A DNA stretch of 50,487 bases from an uncultured Bacteroidales bacterium (GTDB lineage Bacteria > Bacteroidota > Bacteroidia > Bacteroidales > Muribaculaceae), in NCBI GenBank assembly GCA_945829225.1, contig CALZTY010000014.1:1-50487 (forward strand), read 5' to 3'. This document shows positions 1 to 8,495 of this stretch, piece by piece. The translations under genes were made by a program, and so were the position numbers. How positions within the stretch are numbered: the first letter of the stretch is position 1; each line of letters opens with the position of its first letter. The notes beneath the pieces are model-generated. The model worked only from the letters and a program-made list of their open reading frames with translations. It was not told the origin of the DNA and ran no database searches.

Positions 1-1
1 C

Positions 2-64
2 AATCTTGCAACAGGTCTGTACATCGTAACAATAGACACCAAAACATTTAAAGTTAAAATATAA
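2..64 (+). CDS. C-terminal end of a type IX secreted protein (partial)
   Basis: The window opens inside a plus-strand gene whose last 20 codons read NLATGLYIVTIDTKTFKVKI before a TAA stop at 62-64. This matches the end of type IX secretion C-terminal sorting domains (Por_Secre_tail), in which a turn ending in GLYIV is followed by a short strand rich in Lys and Val. The parent protein is therefore probably exported across the outer membrane, with the tail removed and the protein attached or released. The catalytic or binding part lies outside the window, so nothing more can be said about its function. The family assignment rests on only 20 residues. Confidence 0.6.
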   Translation, partial: NLATGLYIVTIDTKTFKVKI

Positions 65-89
65 ATCCGTGAAGGTCGTTTAGTCGGCT

Positions 90-111
90 CATGAGTGAAC
101 GTTCACTCATG
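90..111. promoter_or_regulatory. Perfect 22-bp palindrome, TetR-like operator
   Basis: The 22 bases are exactly self-complementary, with core TGAGTGAACGTTCACTCA. Palindromes of this form (TGA-N-GAACGTTC-N-TCA) are typical operators of TetR/AcrR regulators. No TetR gene is visible in the window. There is no T-run on either side, so it does not look like an intrinsic terminator. It sits 26 bases after the stop of the upstream type IX cargo gene and just before the structured stretch. Confidence 0.4.
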
Positions 112-385
112 TATAGCTCATGGTTATAATGTTATGTTGAAAAACATAATGAATAGGCATCCTCACTTCGGGTAGAACCGCCGCAGTGGGGCTCTGCCTC
201 AAAAATCCAAAACGGTTCAAGGCTTCTGTGACAAGCCTGTGTTTGTGCACTCTTATTGGCGCTACCACATTAATCGGTGGGAATTCGTAAGAGCGCACTA
301 CAGAAGATGGCCTCGTAAGAGAAAGTCAGTTGCGTAAAAAAGTTTAAAGTATTCTTCCCCGACTCTCAAGGCCGGGGTTTCGTAT
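112..385 (+). ncRNA. Candidate structured RNA in the gene-free stretch 65-595
   Basis: No convincing gene lies in 65-595, but the plus strand can form a series of stems: 175-180 with 213-218 enclosing 183-186/194-197; 223-229 with 300-306; 245-255 with 288-298 (10 of 11 pairs); and an inner 265-268/277-280. A GC-rich hairpin at 358-375 followed by TTT could end the transcript. The long one-sided bulge (230-244) inside a nested hairpin is loosely reminiscent of 6S RNA, but I cannot identify a family. A 63-codon open frame on the other strand (107-298) has no export signal or recognisable domain, and I treat it as a shadow of this structure. Confidence 0.35.
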
Positions 386-403
386 AAACAGATCATTTAT
401 TTT

Positions 404-429
404 GAGTGTGGTGTACTGACACCACACTC
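404..429. other. Perfect 11-bp stem hairpin
   Basis: Bases 404-414 pair with 419-429 without mismatch around the tetraloop ACTG. Neither side has a run of T, so it is not a normal intrinsic terminator. It lies upstream of the probable promoter of the DUF349 gene. It could separate the putative RNA upstream from that gene, or be a protein-binding site. Confidence 0.4.
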
Positions 430-489
430 CGCCTCAATAACAAGATTTTGAACCAATATAGCACAGTATATAAAGAAACCCGTGCGCCG

Positions 490-521
490 TTTGATTAAAA
501 TATCGGGATTTACTTGCTTTG
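490..521 (+). promoter_or_regulatory. Probable promoter of the DUF349 gene
   Basis: TTTG at 490-493, a 20-base spacer and TTGCTTTG at 514-521 approximate the Bacteroidota consensus TTTG-N19-TAnnTTTG. Transcription would start near 527, leaving a 5' leader of about 70 bases. That leader contains a 7-bp stem (551-557 with 568-574) just before the start codon at 596. Confidence 0.35.
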
Positions 522-595
522 AATGAAAATAATGAGTAAATTTGGGGCGTGAAAGCCCTCGATTGGTGGCTTTCGGTACTTAAATTTAATGAATA

Positions 596-2407
596 ATGGA
601 AATGCGTGACCCTGCTTTGGCTGCTAAAGAAGCCGAAGAACAAACCCTCTCAAACGTGCCCGCGGAAGTCGCGGACGCTGAAGTAACAGTAGTAGAAGAC
701 CTCGCCGAACCCGTCGCCGAGGTAGAAGAAGTCGACGAAGAAGCCACAGTGGTGCTTACCCCCGAGGCGCTTATCGATGCCGCTCGGGCTATGTTGGCTC
801 GCGATGCCGCCGATATCAGCGCCGACGACATTCGTCGCCTGCGCCAGCAGATCAACGCATTGCGCCATACAGCCGACGACGCTGAGGAGGCTCCCGAGGC
901 TGAGGAGCCGGATGAGATTTCCGTGCTCTTCAACCAAATCCGCGAGAAGAAGGCGGCTTACACTGCCGAAGTTGAGGCTCAGCGCCTCGCCAACCTCGAG
1001 CGCAAGAAGGCTATCGTTGCCGAAATCATAGCACTCGCCGAGGATACCGACAACGTCAATCGCACATTCCCTCGCTACCGCGAGTTGCAAGAGGAATTCA
1101 ATGCCATCGGCGAAGTACCTCCCACCGAGGATACAGCCCTGTGGAAGAGTTTCCAAGATGCTCGTGAGCGTTACAGCGACAACCTCAAGATTAACAAGGA
1201 ATTGCGCGACTACGATTTCAAGAAAAGCCTCGATAGCAAGCAATTGCTCCTCGACGAGGCTGAGAGCCTCATCACCGAGGACGACGTCATCACCGCTTAT
1301 CGCCGCCTACAGGAACTCCACAACAAGTGGCGCCGTATCGGTCCCGTTGCCAAGGAATTCCGCGAGGAGATTTGGGATAAGTTCAAGGCTGCTTCTGCCG
1401 AGATCAACAAGCGCTATCAGGCTCACTTCGAGGCTCGTAAGGCTCGTGAGGCTGAGAACGAAGCCGGCAAAACAGAGTTGTGCGCAGCAATGGAGGCTAT
1501 CGACCTCGAGGCGCTCAAGTCGTTTGTCGCCTGGGACGATGCCACCAAGAAGGTGATGGAACTCCAAGCCAAGTGGCGCACTTTCGGCTTCGCATCCAAG
1601 AAGATGAACAAGGCGCTCTTTGCTCGCTTCCGCGAACTGTGCGACAAGTTCTTCGCTGCCAAGGCTGAGTACTTCCAGTCGACTCGCGAAGAATTGTCCA
1701 ATAACCTTGCTCGCAAGACTGCCCTCGCCGAGCGCGCCGAGGCTCTCAAGGAAAGCACCGACTGGAAGGCTACCACCGACGAACTCGTTGCCCTGCAACA
1801 GGAATGGAAGACCATCGGTGCCGTTGCCAAGAAATATAGCGATGCCGTGTGGAAACGCTTCCGCGAGGCTTGCGACTACTTCTTCGAGCAAAAGAAGAAA
1901 GCCACCTCGGGCACTCGCCGTGTCGAGAATGACAACCTCAAGATAAAGCGCGAAATCATCGCCGAGTTGGAGAAAATCACCGCCGAGACCCCGCGCGAGG
2001 AGGCTCTCACCACCATGCATGAGCTGCAAGAGCGCTGGCGCGACACCGGTCATGTGCCTTTCCGCGAGAAGGATAAACTCCAAGACGCCTATCGCGCTGC
2101 CCTCGACCGCATCCGCGAGGAACTCAACCTGCGCCGCCGCAGCGAGCGCCGCGAACGCTTCAACGAGGCTGTCACCGCCATCGAGGGTGACGATGCCAAG
2201 TTGCTGCGCGAGCGCGAGCGCCTCTTCCGTGCTCTCGAGACTCGCCGCGCCGAGTTGCGCACCTTCGAGAACAACCTCGGCTTCCTCTCCTCGTCGAGCA
2301 AGAGCGGCAACTCCATGCTCCGCGAATTTGAGCAAAAAGCCGAGCGTCTGCGCCAGGATATCGCCGAACTTGAGGAGAAAATCAAGTTGGTGACCTCCAA
2401 ACTTTGA
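596..2407 (+). CDS. DUF349 repeat protein
   Basis: A 603-residue, highly charged, probably all-helical cytoplasmic protein. After a very acidic N-terminus (about residues 10-50, rich in Glu, Val and Ala) it carries five spaced DUF349-type helical repeats, recognisable by a W/F-x-x-x-G core: near residues 157 (EEFNAIG), 235 (NKWRRIG), 326 (WRTFG), 403 (WKTIG) and 481 (WRDTG). The C-terminal 100 residues are a charged coiled coil ending in EEKIKLVTSKL. Proteins of this family are widespread in Bacteroidales and lack an established biochemical role. The gene has its own promoter and is followed by a long hairpin before the sugar transferase. Confidence 0.9.
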   Translation: MEMRDPALAAKEAEEQTLSNVPAEVADAEVTVVEDLAEPVAEVEEVDEEATVVLTPEALIDAARAMLARDAADISADDIRRLRQQINALRHTADDAEEAPEAEEPDEISVLFNQIREKKAAYTAEVEAQRLANLERKKAIVAEIIALAEDTDNVNRTFPRYRELQEEFNAIGEVPPTEDTALWKSFQDARERYSDNLKINKELRDYDFKKSLDSKQLLLDEAESLITEDDVITAYRRLQELHNKWRRIGPVAKEFREEIWDKFKAASAEINKRYQAHFEARKAREAENEAGKTELCAAMEAIDLEALKSFVAWDDATKKVMELQAKWRTFGFASKKMNKALFARFRELCDKFFAAKAEYFQSTREELSNNLARKTALAERAEALKESTDWKATTDELVALQQEWKTIGAVAKKYSDAVWKRFREACDYFFEQKKKATSGTRRVENDNLKIKREIIAELEKITAETPREEALTTMHELQERWRDTGHVPFREKDKLQDAYRAALDRIREELNLRRRSERRERFNEAVTAIEGDDAKLLRERERLFRALETRRAELRTFENNLGFLSSSSKSGNSMLREFEQKAERLRQDIAELEEKIKLVTSKL

Positions 2408-2421
2408 TTTTACACAATTCA

Positions 2422-2466
2422 CACACAGTGTCGGCTCCCATGACTTGAGGGAGCCGACGCCGTGTG
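2422..2466 (+). terminator. Long two-part hairpin after the DUF349 gene
   Basis: Bases 2430-2439 pair perfectly with 2449-2458 (core GTCGGCTCCC), and an outer arm 2422-2426 pairs with 2462-2466. No T-run follows, so it may be a weak terminator, an mRNA-stabilising hairpin or an attenuator. The next start codon is only 15 bases downstream at 2482, so the hairpin sits in the leader of the sugar transferase if the two genes are co-transcribed. Confidence 0.5.
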
Positions 2467-2481
2467 GCTCTATAAGTAAAC

Positions 2482-3864
2482 ATGGGGAAACGTAAATTCG
2501 GCAAATACCTCCAGTCGGCACTCACTGCCGTCGATATCTTCCTGGTCAACGTGGTTTTCCTGTTGACGATGTGGCTGTTTACGGGGCTTGCTATCAAGCA
2601 TGTCACCGGCATGATTTTGTGGGGCTTGGTCAACCTCAGTTTCATTCCTATCTTGGTGCGCATCTCGCGACAGGGCGATAAGTTGCGAGCCATTCAGTTG
2701 GACAAGGTGCTGGTCGACTCGCTCATTGCCGTGGGCTTGCATGCCCTGTTCTTTATGTCGATGATAGCCTTCATGGGCTTGGAGCCGTTGCCACGTATGT
2801 TCTATGTGGTGCTCTACGGCTTGATGATTGTCGCTATGGTGCCCTGGTCGCTGTTCTCGAGACGCCTTATCAAGGCGCGTCGTCGCCGTGGATACAACTA
2901 CAAGCGCGTCGTCATCGTCGGCACCAATAGCACAGCCCGACGCCTCTACGAGCAGATGCTCTCCGACACCGGTTTCGGCTACAAAATCCTCGGCTTCTTC
3001 GACCACGAATGGCGCCCCGACTTCCTCGGTCGCTACTGTGGCTCTCTCGACACCCTCGAGAAGTTTGTCAAGGACAATCAAGTCGACCAAATTTACTATA
3101 CCATGGCAGGTGTCAACGATACACTGCCTCGCGTGGTCAAAATCGCCGACGACAATGTCGTAGAAATCTTCTATGTGCCTCAGATTTCGCAGTACATATC
3201 GCGCAGTTTCTCGATAGAGACCATTGGCTCGGTGCCTTTGCTCACCGTGCGTCGCAATCCCTTGAAGAAGCGCTTCAACCGTGGACTCAAGCGCGGATTT
3301 GACATTGTGTTTTCTTCGGTCTTCTTGTGTTTCTATCCGCTCATCTACTTGCCCATCGCCATTACTATCAAACTTACATCGCCCGGACCGGTCTATTTCA
3401 AGCAAAAGCGCACCGGCTATCGCGGCGAGGATTTTTGGTGCTACAAGTTCCGCACCATGCACGTCAATCGCGATGCCGACAATGTGCAGGCTACGCGCAA
3501 TGACTCGCGCAAGACTCGCTTTGGCGACTTCCTGCGCCGCACCAGCCTCGACGAGTTGCCTCAGTTCATCAATGTATTTAAGGGCGATATGTCGGTGGTG
3601 GGTCCACGCCCACACATGTTGCGCCACACCGAGGAGTATACTCAACTCGTTGATCAATATATGGTGCGACACCTTGTCAAGCCGGGCATCACCGGTTGGG
3701 CACAGGTCAACGGCTATCGCGGACTCACCGATGAGGTGTGGAAGATGGCAAAACGTGTTGAGTACGATGTCTGGTACATCGAGAATTGGTCCTTTGCCCT
3801 CGATATGAAGATCATAGTTCGCACAGTCCTCAATGCCATCCACGGTGAGGACAACGCCTTCTGA
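2482..3864 (+). CDS. Undecaprenyl-phosphate sugar phosphotransferase (WcaJ/PglC-like)
   Basis: A membrane enzyme that starts surface polysaccharide synthesis by moving a sugar-1-phosphate from a nucleotide sugar to undecaprenyl phosphate. The 460 residues match the usual length of the long WcaJ-type class: four or five N-terminal membrane helices (about 12-125), a Rossmann-like segment starting at residue 140 (VVIVGTNSTARR), a further hydrophobic segment near 275-295 and the bacterial sugar transferase domain. That domain shows SPGPVYFKQKRTG (about 299), the DE pair in SLDELPQF (about 354) and PGITGWAQVNGYRG (about 400). It is not embedded in a visible glycosyltransferase cluster, so the sugar specificity is unknown; glucose-1-phosphate is the common substrate of this class. 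Confidence 0.9.
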   Translation: MGKRKFGKYLQSALTAVDIFLVNVVFLLTMWLFTGLAIKHVTGMILWGLVNLSFIPILVRISRQGDKLRAIQLDKVLVDSLIAVGLHALFFMSMIAFMGLEPLPRMFYVVLYGLMIVAMVPWSLFSRRLIKARRRRGYNYKRVVIVGTNSTARRLYEQMLSDTGFGYKILGFFDHEWRPDFLGRYCGSLDTLEKFVKDNQVDQIYYTMAGVNDTLPRVVKIADDNVVEIFYVPQISQYISRSFSIETIGSVPLLTVRRNPLKKRFNRGLKRGFDIVFSSVFLCFYPLIYLPIAITIKLTSPGPVYFKQKRTGYRGEDFWCYKFRTMHVNRDADNVQATRNDSRKTRFGDFLRRTSLDELPQFINVFKGDMSVVGPRPHMLRHTEEYTQLVDQYMVRHLVKPGITGWAQVNGYRGLTDEVWKMAKRVEYDVWYIENWSFALDMKIIVRTVLNAIHGEDNAF

Positions 3865-3882
3865 TTACACACATATACGCAT

Positions 3883-3925
3883 AAAGAAATCGCTGCGGCA
3901 ACTACTGCAGCGATTTCTTTTTATT
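3883..3925. terminator. Bidirectional intrinsic terminator
   Basis: A 14-bp perfect stem, 3883-3896 with 3907-3920, has a 10-base loop. T-rich sequence lies on the plus side (TTTCTTTTTATT) and AAAG on the left serves the minus strand. It separates the convergent sugar transferase and fabG operon. Confidence 0.85.
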
Positions 3926-3939
3926 GCGGAGCGATATGA

Positions 3940-4686
3940 TTACATATTCATGCCGCCATCGACTTGGATGACCTGACCGGTAACATACGATGAGAGGTCG
4001 GATGCGAGGAAAGTAGCCACATTGGCGATATCCTCGACCTTGCCACCGCGGCGCAGAGGAATTTTGTTGACCCATTCGGCGCGCACGTCGTCGGGGAGAG
4101 CGGCGGTCATAGCGGTCTCGATGAAGCCGGGAGCGATAGCGTTGGCACGGATGCCACGTGAGCCGACTTCCTGTGCGATACTCTTGGCGAGGGCGATAAG
4201 ACCTGCCTTGGAGGCGGCGTAGTTGGATTGTCCGGCATTGCCGTGAACACCGACTACCGATGCCATATTAATGATAGAGCCCGAGCGCTGACGCAACATG
4301 ATGGGGAGCACGGCGTTGATAAAGTTGAATGCGCTCTTGAGGTTAACAGCGATGACAGCGTCCCACTGAGCCTCGGTCATGCGCATCATCAAGCCGTCCT
4401 TGGTGATACCGGCGTTGTTGACCAAGATATCGATGGAGCCGAAGTCTTCTTTTACTTTCTTAACGACTTCCTGAGTTTGGGCGAAGTCGGCAGCATTTGA
4501 GGCATAGCCTTTGGCTTTAACGCCATGGGCAGCGATTTCAGCCTCGGTGTCGAGACCGTTTTCGTCGATTACCAAGTCGGTGAATGCTACATTGGCGCCT
4601 TCAGCGGCGAAGCGCAGGGCAAGGGCTTTGCCGATGCCACGAGCCGCACCGGTGATGAGCGCGGTCTTTCCTTCAAGTAATTTCAT
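3940..4686 (-). CDS. fabG: 3-oxoacyl-ACP reductase FabG
   Basis: An NADPH-dependent reductase that converts 3-oxoacyl-ACP to 3-hydroxyacyl-ACP in fatty acid elongation. At 248 residues it has the classical short-chain dehydrogenase pattern: cofactor loop TGAARGIGKA (residues 13-22), NNAG near 90, and catalytic Tyr156 and Lys160 in YAASK. The end GQVIQVDGGMNM is typical of FabG. It is the last gene of the minus-strand envelope operon, 18 bases after the second OmpH-like gene, and is closed by the terminator at 3883-3925. A general SDR with another substrate cannot be excluded, but the tail and length favour FabG. Confidence 0.9.
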   Translation of the reverse strand: MKLLEGKTALITGAARGIGKALALRFAAEGANVAFTDLVIDENGLDTEAEIAAHGVKAKGYASNAADFAQTQEVVKKVKEDFGSIDILVNNAGITKDGLMMRMTEAQWDAVIAVNLKSAFNFINAVLPIMLRQRSGSIINMASVVGVHGNAGQSNYAASKAGLIALAKSIAQEVGSRGIRANAIAPGFIETAMTAALPDDVRAEWVNKIPLRRGGKVEDIANVATFLASDLSSYVTGQVIQVDGGMNM

Positions 4687-4704
4687 ATGATATGTGATGC
4701 TTGT

Positions 4705-5211
4705 TTATTGGATACCGAGTTTAGTTTTAACGGCGGGGGTAACGTCAACGACGTCAACGCCTTGATAGAGGATGAGCGAGGGCTCGTTGGGGAAGATGAA
4801 AGTGTATCCACCTTCTTGACCGACAGCCTTGATGGCATCGTTCATACGCGCCTGGATGGGAGCCATGAGTTGCTCCTGTTGACGCTGGAGGTCTTGAGTT
4901 GCGGTGGTGCGGAATTGCTCAACCTTCTGCTGGCGGTCGGTAATCTCCTGGATGCGACGGTCCTTAATGGTCTGAGGGGTTGCAGGGTCCTCGGCGATTT
5001 GCTGATACTCGGTGTAGAGTTTGTTGACCTCTTCGACGAGTTTCTGGAACTCAGCCTCGTACTTCTGAGTAGCCTCGGTGATTTGGCGTTGGAGGTCTGC
5101 TACTTCGGGCATCGTCTCAATGATAGAGTTGATGTCAACAGTGCCGAATTTCTGTGCTGCAGCCGACATGGGGAGTGCGACCAGCAGGGCAAGAATGATT
5201 TTTTTAAACAT
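4705..5211 (-). CDS. OmpH/Skp-family periplasmic chaperone (second copy)
   Basis: A 168-residue periplasmic chaperone that would hold unfolded outer-membrane proteins for delivery to BamA. A signal peptide (residues 1-20, ending SAAAQ) precedes a short beta segment and a long Gln/Glu-rich helical hairpin (about 40-130), the tentacle design of Skp/OmpH. It lies 35 bases after a paralogue and upstream of fabG, in the order bamA-ompH-ompH that is common in Bacteroidota. The two copies are divergent in sequence, so they may form mixed trimers or serve different clients; that is inference. Confidence 0.88.
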   Translation of the reverse strand: MFKKIILALLVALPMSAAAQKFGTVDINSIIETMPEVADLQRQITEATQKYEAEFQKLVEEVNKLYTEYQQIAEDPATPQTIKDRRIQEITDRQQKVEQFRTTATQDLQRQQEQLMAPIQARMNDAIKAVGQEGGYTFIFPNEPSLILYQGVDVVDVTPAVKTKLGIQ

Positions 5212-5246
5212 GGATGATTGATTATAAGTTATTAATTATTATTTAC

Positions 5247-5765
5247 TTAATTCTGTGCGTAGCCCAACTTGGCGAGCACCTCGTTGGATATATCAATTGT
5301 GGGAGAGGCAAAGATGATATTAGACGACGAAGCGCGGTCGAAGATGGCTTGATAGCCGCGAGCCTGTGCCACGGATTTGATAGCCTCGTACACCTCGTCT
5401 TGGATGGGCTTGAGCAGCGACACACGCTTGTTGTACAACTCGCCCTCGGGACCGAAGTACTTGTAGCGCAGGTCGGTGGCTTCCTTTTCCTTGTTGACGA
5501 TTTCCTGCTCGCGTTGCTTTATCTGGTCGTCGGTGAGGAATACCTTGTCGGCGAGGAAATTTTGGTACATAGTCTCGGCTTCCTTGCCCACGGCTTCGAC
5601 CTCGCGTTGCCAGCGTTGCGACAATTGGTTGAGTTGCTCGGATGCCATCTCGTAGGAGGGTATGTTGCGCAGGATATATTCCATATCTACCATTGCAAAC
5701 TTCTGTGCCGAGGCGGCGCCGAAGCCGGCAATCATCAGGGTCAGTGCGATGAGTATTCTTTTCAT
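5247..5765 (-). CDS. OmpH/Skp-family periplasmic chaperone (first copy)
   Basis: A 172-residue exported protein with a signal peptide ending around GFGAASAQ and the start of the mature chain KFAMVDMEYI, the conserved OmpH entry strand. Residues about 45-120 form a long charged coiled-coil hairpin. The C-terminal segment IDISNEVLAKLGY is typical of the family. It is the gene directly after bamA (66-base gap) and before a second ompH. The role, delivering outer-membrane proteins through the periplasm to BamA, is taken from the family and strongly supported by position. Confidence 0.88.
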   Translation of the reverse strand: MKRILIALTLMIAGFGAASAQKFAMVDMEYILRNIPSYEMASEQLNQLSQRWQREVEAVGKEAETMYQNFLADKVFLTDDQIKQREQEIVNKEKEATDLRYKYFGPEGELYNKRVSLLKPIQDEVYEAIKSVAQARGYQAIFDRASSSNIIFASPTIDISNEVLAKLGYAQN

Positions 5766-5831
5766 AACAGTTAATTTAAGGAGTGATTGTATATCTTTAT
5801 GACATTTGAAATGTTAAAAGGTTTATCCGGC

Positions 5832-8495
5832 TTAGAATTCTTGACCGAGGATGAAGTGGAAGTGCGAGCCGCCCTTGTATCCCTCGACGTAGTCGAAGCC
5901 GTAAGCCCAGTCGATACCCATCATACCCACCATAGGCAGGAAGATGCGCACACCGGCGCCGGCGCTGCGTTTGAGTTCAAAGGGATTGAACTTGCTCACC
6001 GAGGTCCAGGCGTTACCACCCTCGAGGAATGCCAAGGCATAGATGGTGGTAGTGGGCTGGAGCATTAGCGGGAAGTGCAACTCGAGGGCGAAGCGGGTGT
6101 AGGCATAGCCGTCCTTGCCCCATGGGGTGAAGGCGCCATTGTCGTAGCCACGCAGGGCGATGGTCTCGGTGGCATAAGTGCTTGAGCCCGACATGCCGTC
6201 ACCACCCACGTAGAAGGTCTCAAACGGCGACTTGAGGTAGTGGTTGAACGAGCCGAGCAAGCCGATGTCGGCGCGAGTCATCAACACCGGGGTGTAGGTG
6301 CCGTCGGCATTGCACAGCGGGGTGTAGGTGCGCGACTTGAAGCGTAATTTCCAATACTCGATCCAGCGGTAGATTTCCTTCTTGGCTTGCTCGTCGCCGG
6401 CGTTGGACTTCTCCGAGAGGGTCTTCCAATCCTTGTTGCCGAAGAGTGCGGCAGGCGGAGTGAACGAGAAGTTGAGCGAGAATTGTGAACCGGTGCGGGT
6501 ATACAGCGGGTTGTCGATTGAGTTACGAGCCAGGGTGAGACCGAATACCAAGGCATTCGACGTACCGTTCTGCATATAGTACATGTAGTCCCAGTTCTTG
6601 AGGTAGTACCAAGTGTAGCCCACTTCGGCGGTGAAGGTGAAGTAGTCATCGGGCCACTTGAGACGCTTGCCGAAGCCTAAGTTGACGCCAGCCATCTGGA
6701 TGACCTTGTTGGGGTCGTAACTCTGCTGGTATGAGTTCTGATAGTAGTCATTGTAGTAGCCGTTGCCGTAGCCATAGCCGTAACCATAGCCGTAGGGGTT
6801 GTAGTAACCGCCTGATGCCCAGCGCGAATTGTAATATGAGGAGTTGACGCCGGTAGAGCGGCTATAGTATGCCGAGAACGACAGCGAGTTGGGTCGCTTG
6901 CCGCCAAACCACGGGTCGAGGAACGAGATAGAGTAGGCTTGATAGTAGCGGGCATTGGTCTGCGCCGATATGGTGAAGGTCTGACCCTCACCTTGGGGTA
7001 TGATGCCCTTGTATGAAGAGGGGTAGAAGAGATTCTTGATTGAGAAGTTGGTGAATTTGAGCGACAACTTGCCGATGACACCTGTCTGACCCCAGCCCAT
7101 GGAGAATTCCACTTGGTCGTTAGCCTTAGACTCGAGGTTGAAGATGATGTCGACGGTACCATTTTCCTCGTTGGGCTCGGGGCGGATATCCATATTTTCG
7201 GGGTTGAAGTGCCCGGTTTGGGCGATTTCGCGAGCCGAGCGCATCAATTCGCTCTTGGAGAAGAGCGAGCCGGGGCGCACGCGCAACTCGCGGCGTATAA
7301 CCTTCTCGTAGAGGCGGTCGTTGCCGTTAATTACCACATTGTTGATGCGAGCCTGGGGACCCTCGACCATGCGCATTTCCAGCGAGATGGAGTCGCCGGT
7401 CACTTCGCGCTCGATGGGCACCAAGTCGTAGAACAGATAGCCGCGGTCCATATAGAGGTTGGAGACGGCATCGTCGTCCTCGGTGAGGCGCTTGTTCATC
7501 AATGTTTGGTTGTACACATCACCGGGGTTCATGCCCAGGAAGTCGTTGAGCACGGCGGTGGGATACAGGGTGTTACCCACCCAAGTGATGTCCTTGATAT
7601 AGTATTTCTGTCCCTCCTCAATGGTGATGTATACGTCAACGCGGTTGTCGGAGTATTGCACCACGCTGTCGGCGACGATGCGAGCGTCGCGGTAGCCGAG
7701 TTCGTTGTACTTGGCGATGATGAGGTTAAGGTCCTCGGCATAGTCGCTGCGCACGAACTTCTTTTGGCGGAAGAGGTTGGTAATCTTGCCGTTTTCGTTG
7801 GTTTTTTTCATCACGCGCTGAATCTTGCCGTCGCTCATGACGGTGTTGCCGGTGATGTAAATCTTGTGAACGCGCATCTTGTCGCGCTTGTCCACGGCGA
7901 TGTCGACAATCATCTCGCCGGGCGCCGAGAGGTCTTCGTGGAGTGTGATGGTGACCACGGCATTTGAGAAGCCCTTGTCGCGGAAATATTTCTCGATGAT
8001 TAGTTTGGCGCGGTTGACGATGTTCTGCGTTATCTGATTGCCTTTCATGAGATTAAGACGCTGCTGGAGGTCTTCGCGCTCGCCCTTTTTCATGCCGATG
8101 TAGTTGACCTGGGAGATTCGCGGCTGAGTGGTCACTTGGAGCACGAGCCATGCGCGGTCGCCGACGGTCTTGTCCAGGACAAAGCGTGCTTGCTGGAACA
8201 GCCCTTGGCGGATAAGACGCTTGACAGCCTGAGTGATGTCGTCGCCGGGGATTGCTACGCGCTCGCCGACTTTCAAGCCGGCATATCCGAGGATGATATC
8301 TGGGTCGTAATTGGGGGCGCCTTCCACGCGGATGTCGGCGATCTCAAAGGTACGAGGCATCGACGAGTAAATCACCGTGGGGCTGTACACAGTGTCGTTG
8401 GGCGTTTGTGCTCTGCCGGTGAGCGCACACAGGCACGCCGCAGCGGAGAGTACGATATAAATCAGATTATGACGCATAACGTGTTGGGTCTTCAT
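5832..8495 (-). CDS. bamA: Outer-membrane assembly factor BamA
   Basis: The essential outer-membrane insertase: periplasmic POTRA domains followed by a 16-strand barrel. The 887 residues begin with a signal peptide (about 1-29, ending LTGRAQ), then tandem POTRA repeats up to about residue 450 and a C-terminal barrel ending in the aromatic residue F (FHFILGQEF). Its ATG overlaps the uppS stop (ATGA); an in-frame ATG six codons later (8477) is an alternative start. Odd feature: about residues 560-600 form a Tyr/Gly/Asn/Gln-rich low-complexity stretch with repeated YG pairs inside the barrel, most likely a long extracellular loop. Neighbours uppS and ompH fit an envelope assembly operon. Confidence 0.95.
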   Translation of the reverse strand: MKTQHVMRHNLIYIVLSAAACLCALTGRAQTPNDTVYSPTVIYSSMPRTFEIADIRVEGAPNYDPDIILGYAGLKVGERVAIPGDDITQAVKRLIRQGLFQQARFVLDKTVGDRAWLVLQVTTQPRISQVNYIGMKKGEREDLQQRLNLMKGNQITQNIVNRAKLIIEKYFRDKGFSNAVVTITLHEDLSAPGEMIVDIAVDKRDKMRVHKIYITGNTVMSDGKIQRVMKKTNENGKITNLFRQKKFVRSDYAEDLNLIIAKYNELGYRDARIVADSVVQYSDNRVDVYITIEEGQKYYIKDITWVGNTLYPTAVLNDFLGMNPGDVYNQTLMNKRLTEDDDAVSNLYMDRGYLFYDLVPIEREVTGDSISLEMRMVEGPQARINNVVINGNDRLYEKVIRRELRVRPGSLFSKSELMRSAREIAQTGHFNPENMDIRPEPNEENGTVDIIFNLESKANDQVEFSMGWGQTGVIGKLSLKFTNFSIKNLFYPSSYKGIIPQGEGQTFTISAQTNARYYQAYSISFLDPWFGGKRPNSLSFSAYYSRSTGVNSSYYNSRWASGGYYNPYGYGYGYGYGNGYYNDYYQNSYQQSYDPNKVIQMAGVNLGFGKRLKWPDDYFTFTAEVGYTWYYLKNWDYMYYMQNGTSNALVFGLTLARNSIDNPLYTRTGSQFSLNFSFTPPAALFGNKDWKTLSEKSNAGDEQAKKEIYRWIEYWKLRFKSRTYTPLCNADGTYTPVLMTRADIGLLGSFNHYLKSPFETFYVGGDGMSGSSTYATETIALRGYDNGAFTPWGKDGYAYTRFALELHFPLMLQPTTTIYALAFLEGGNAWTSVSKFNPFELKRSAGAGVRIFLPMVGMMGIDWAYGFDYVEGYKGGSHFHFILGQEF

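Noticed and set aside
107-298. 63-codon minus-strand frame in the left gene-free stretch
   Set aside because: No signal, domain or plausible start context was seen, and the region folds well as plus-strand RNA. It is more likely a shadow; I note it as the alternative to the RNA reading.
1307-2521. 404-codon minus-strand frame opposite the DUF349 gene
   Set aside because: It is the Leu/Gly/Glu-rich shadow of a repetitive helical protein gene; no independent support.
2470-3843. 457-codon minus-strand frame opposite the sugar transferase
   Set aside because: It is rich in His, Gln, Glu and Val without any recognisable fold, while the plus strand has all sugar transferase motifs.
6760-6800. Short tandem repeat as a CRISPR or VNTR array
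   Set aside because: It is in frame within bamA and encodes the Tyr/Gly loop. There are no spacers or conserved long repeats as in CRISPR.
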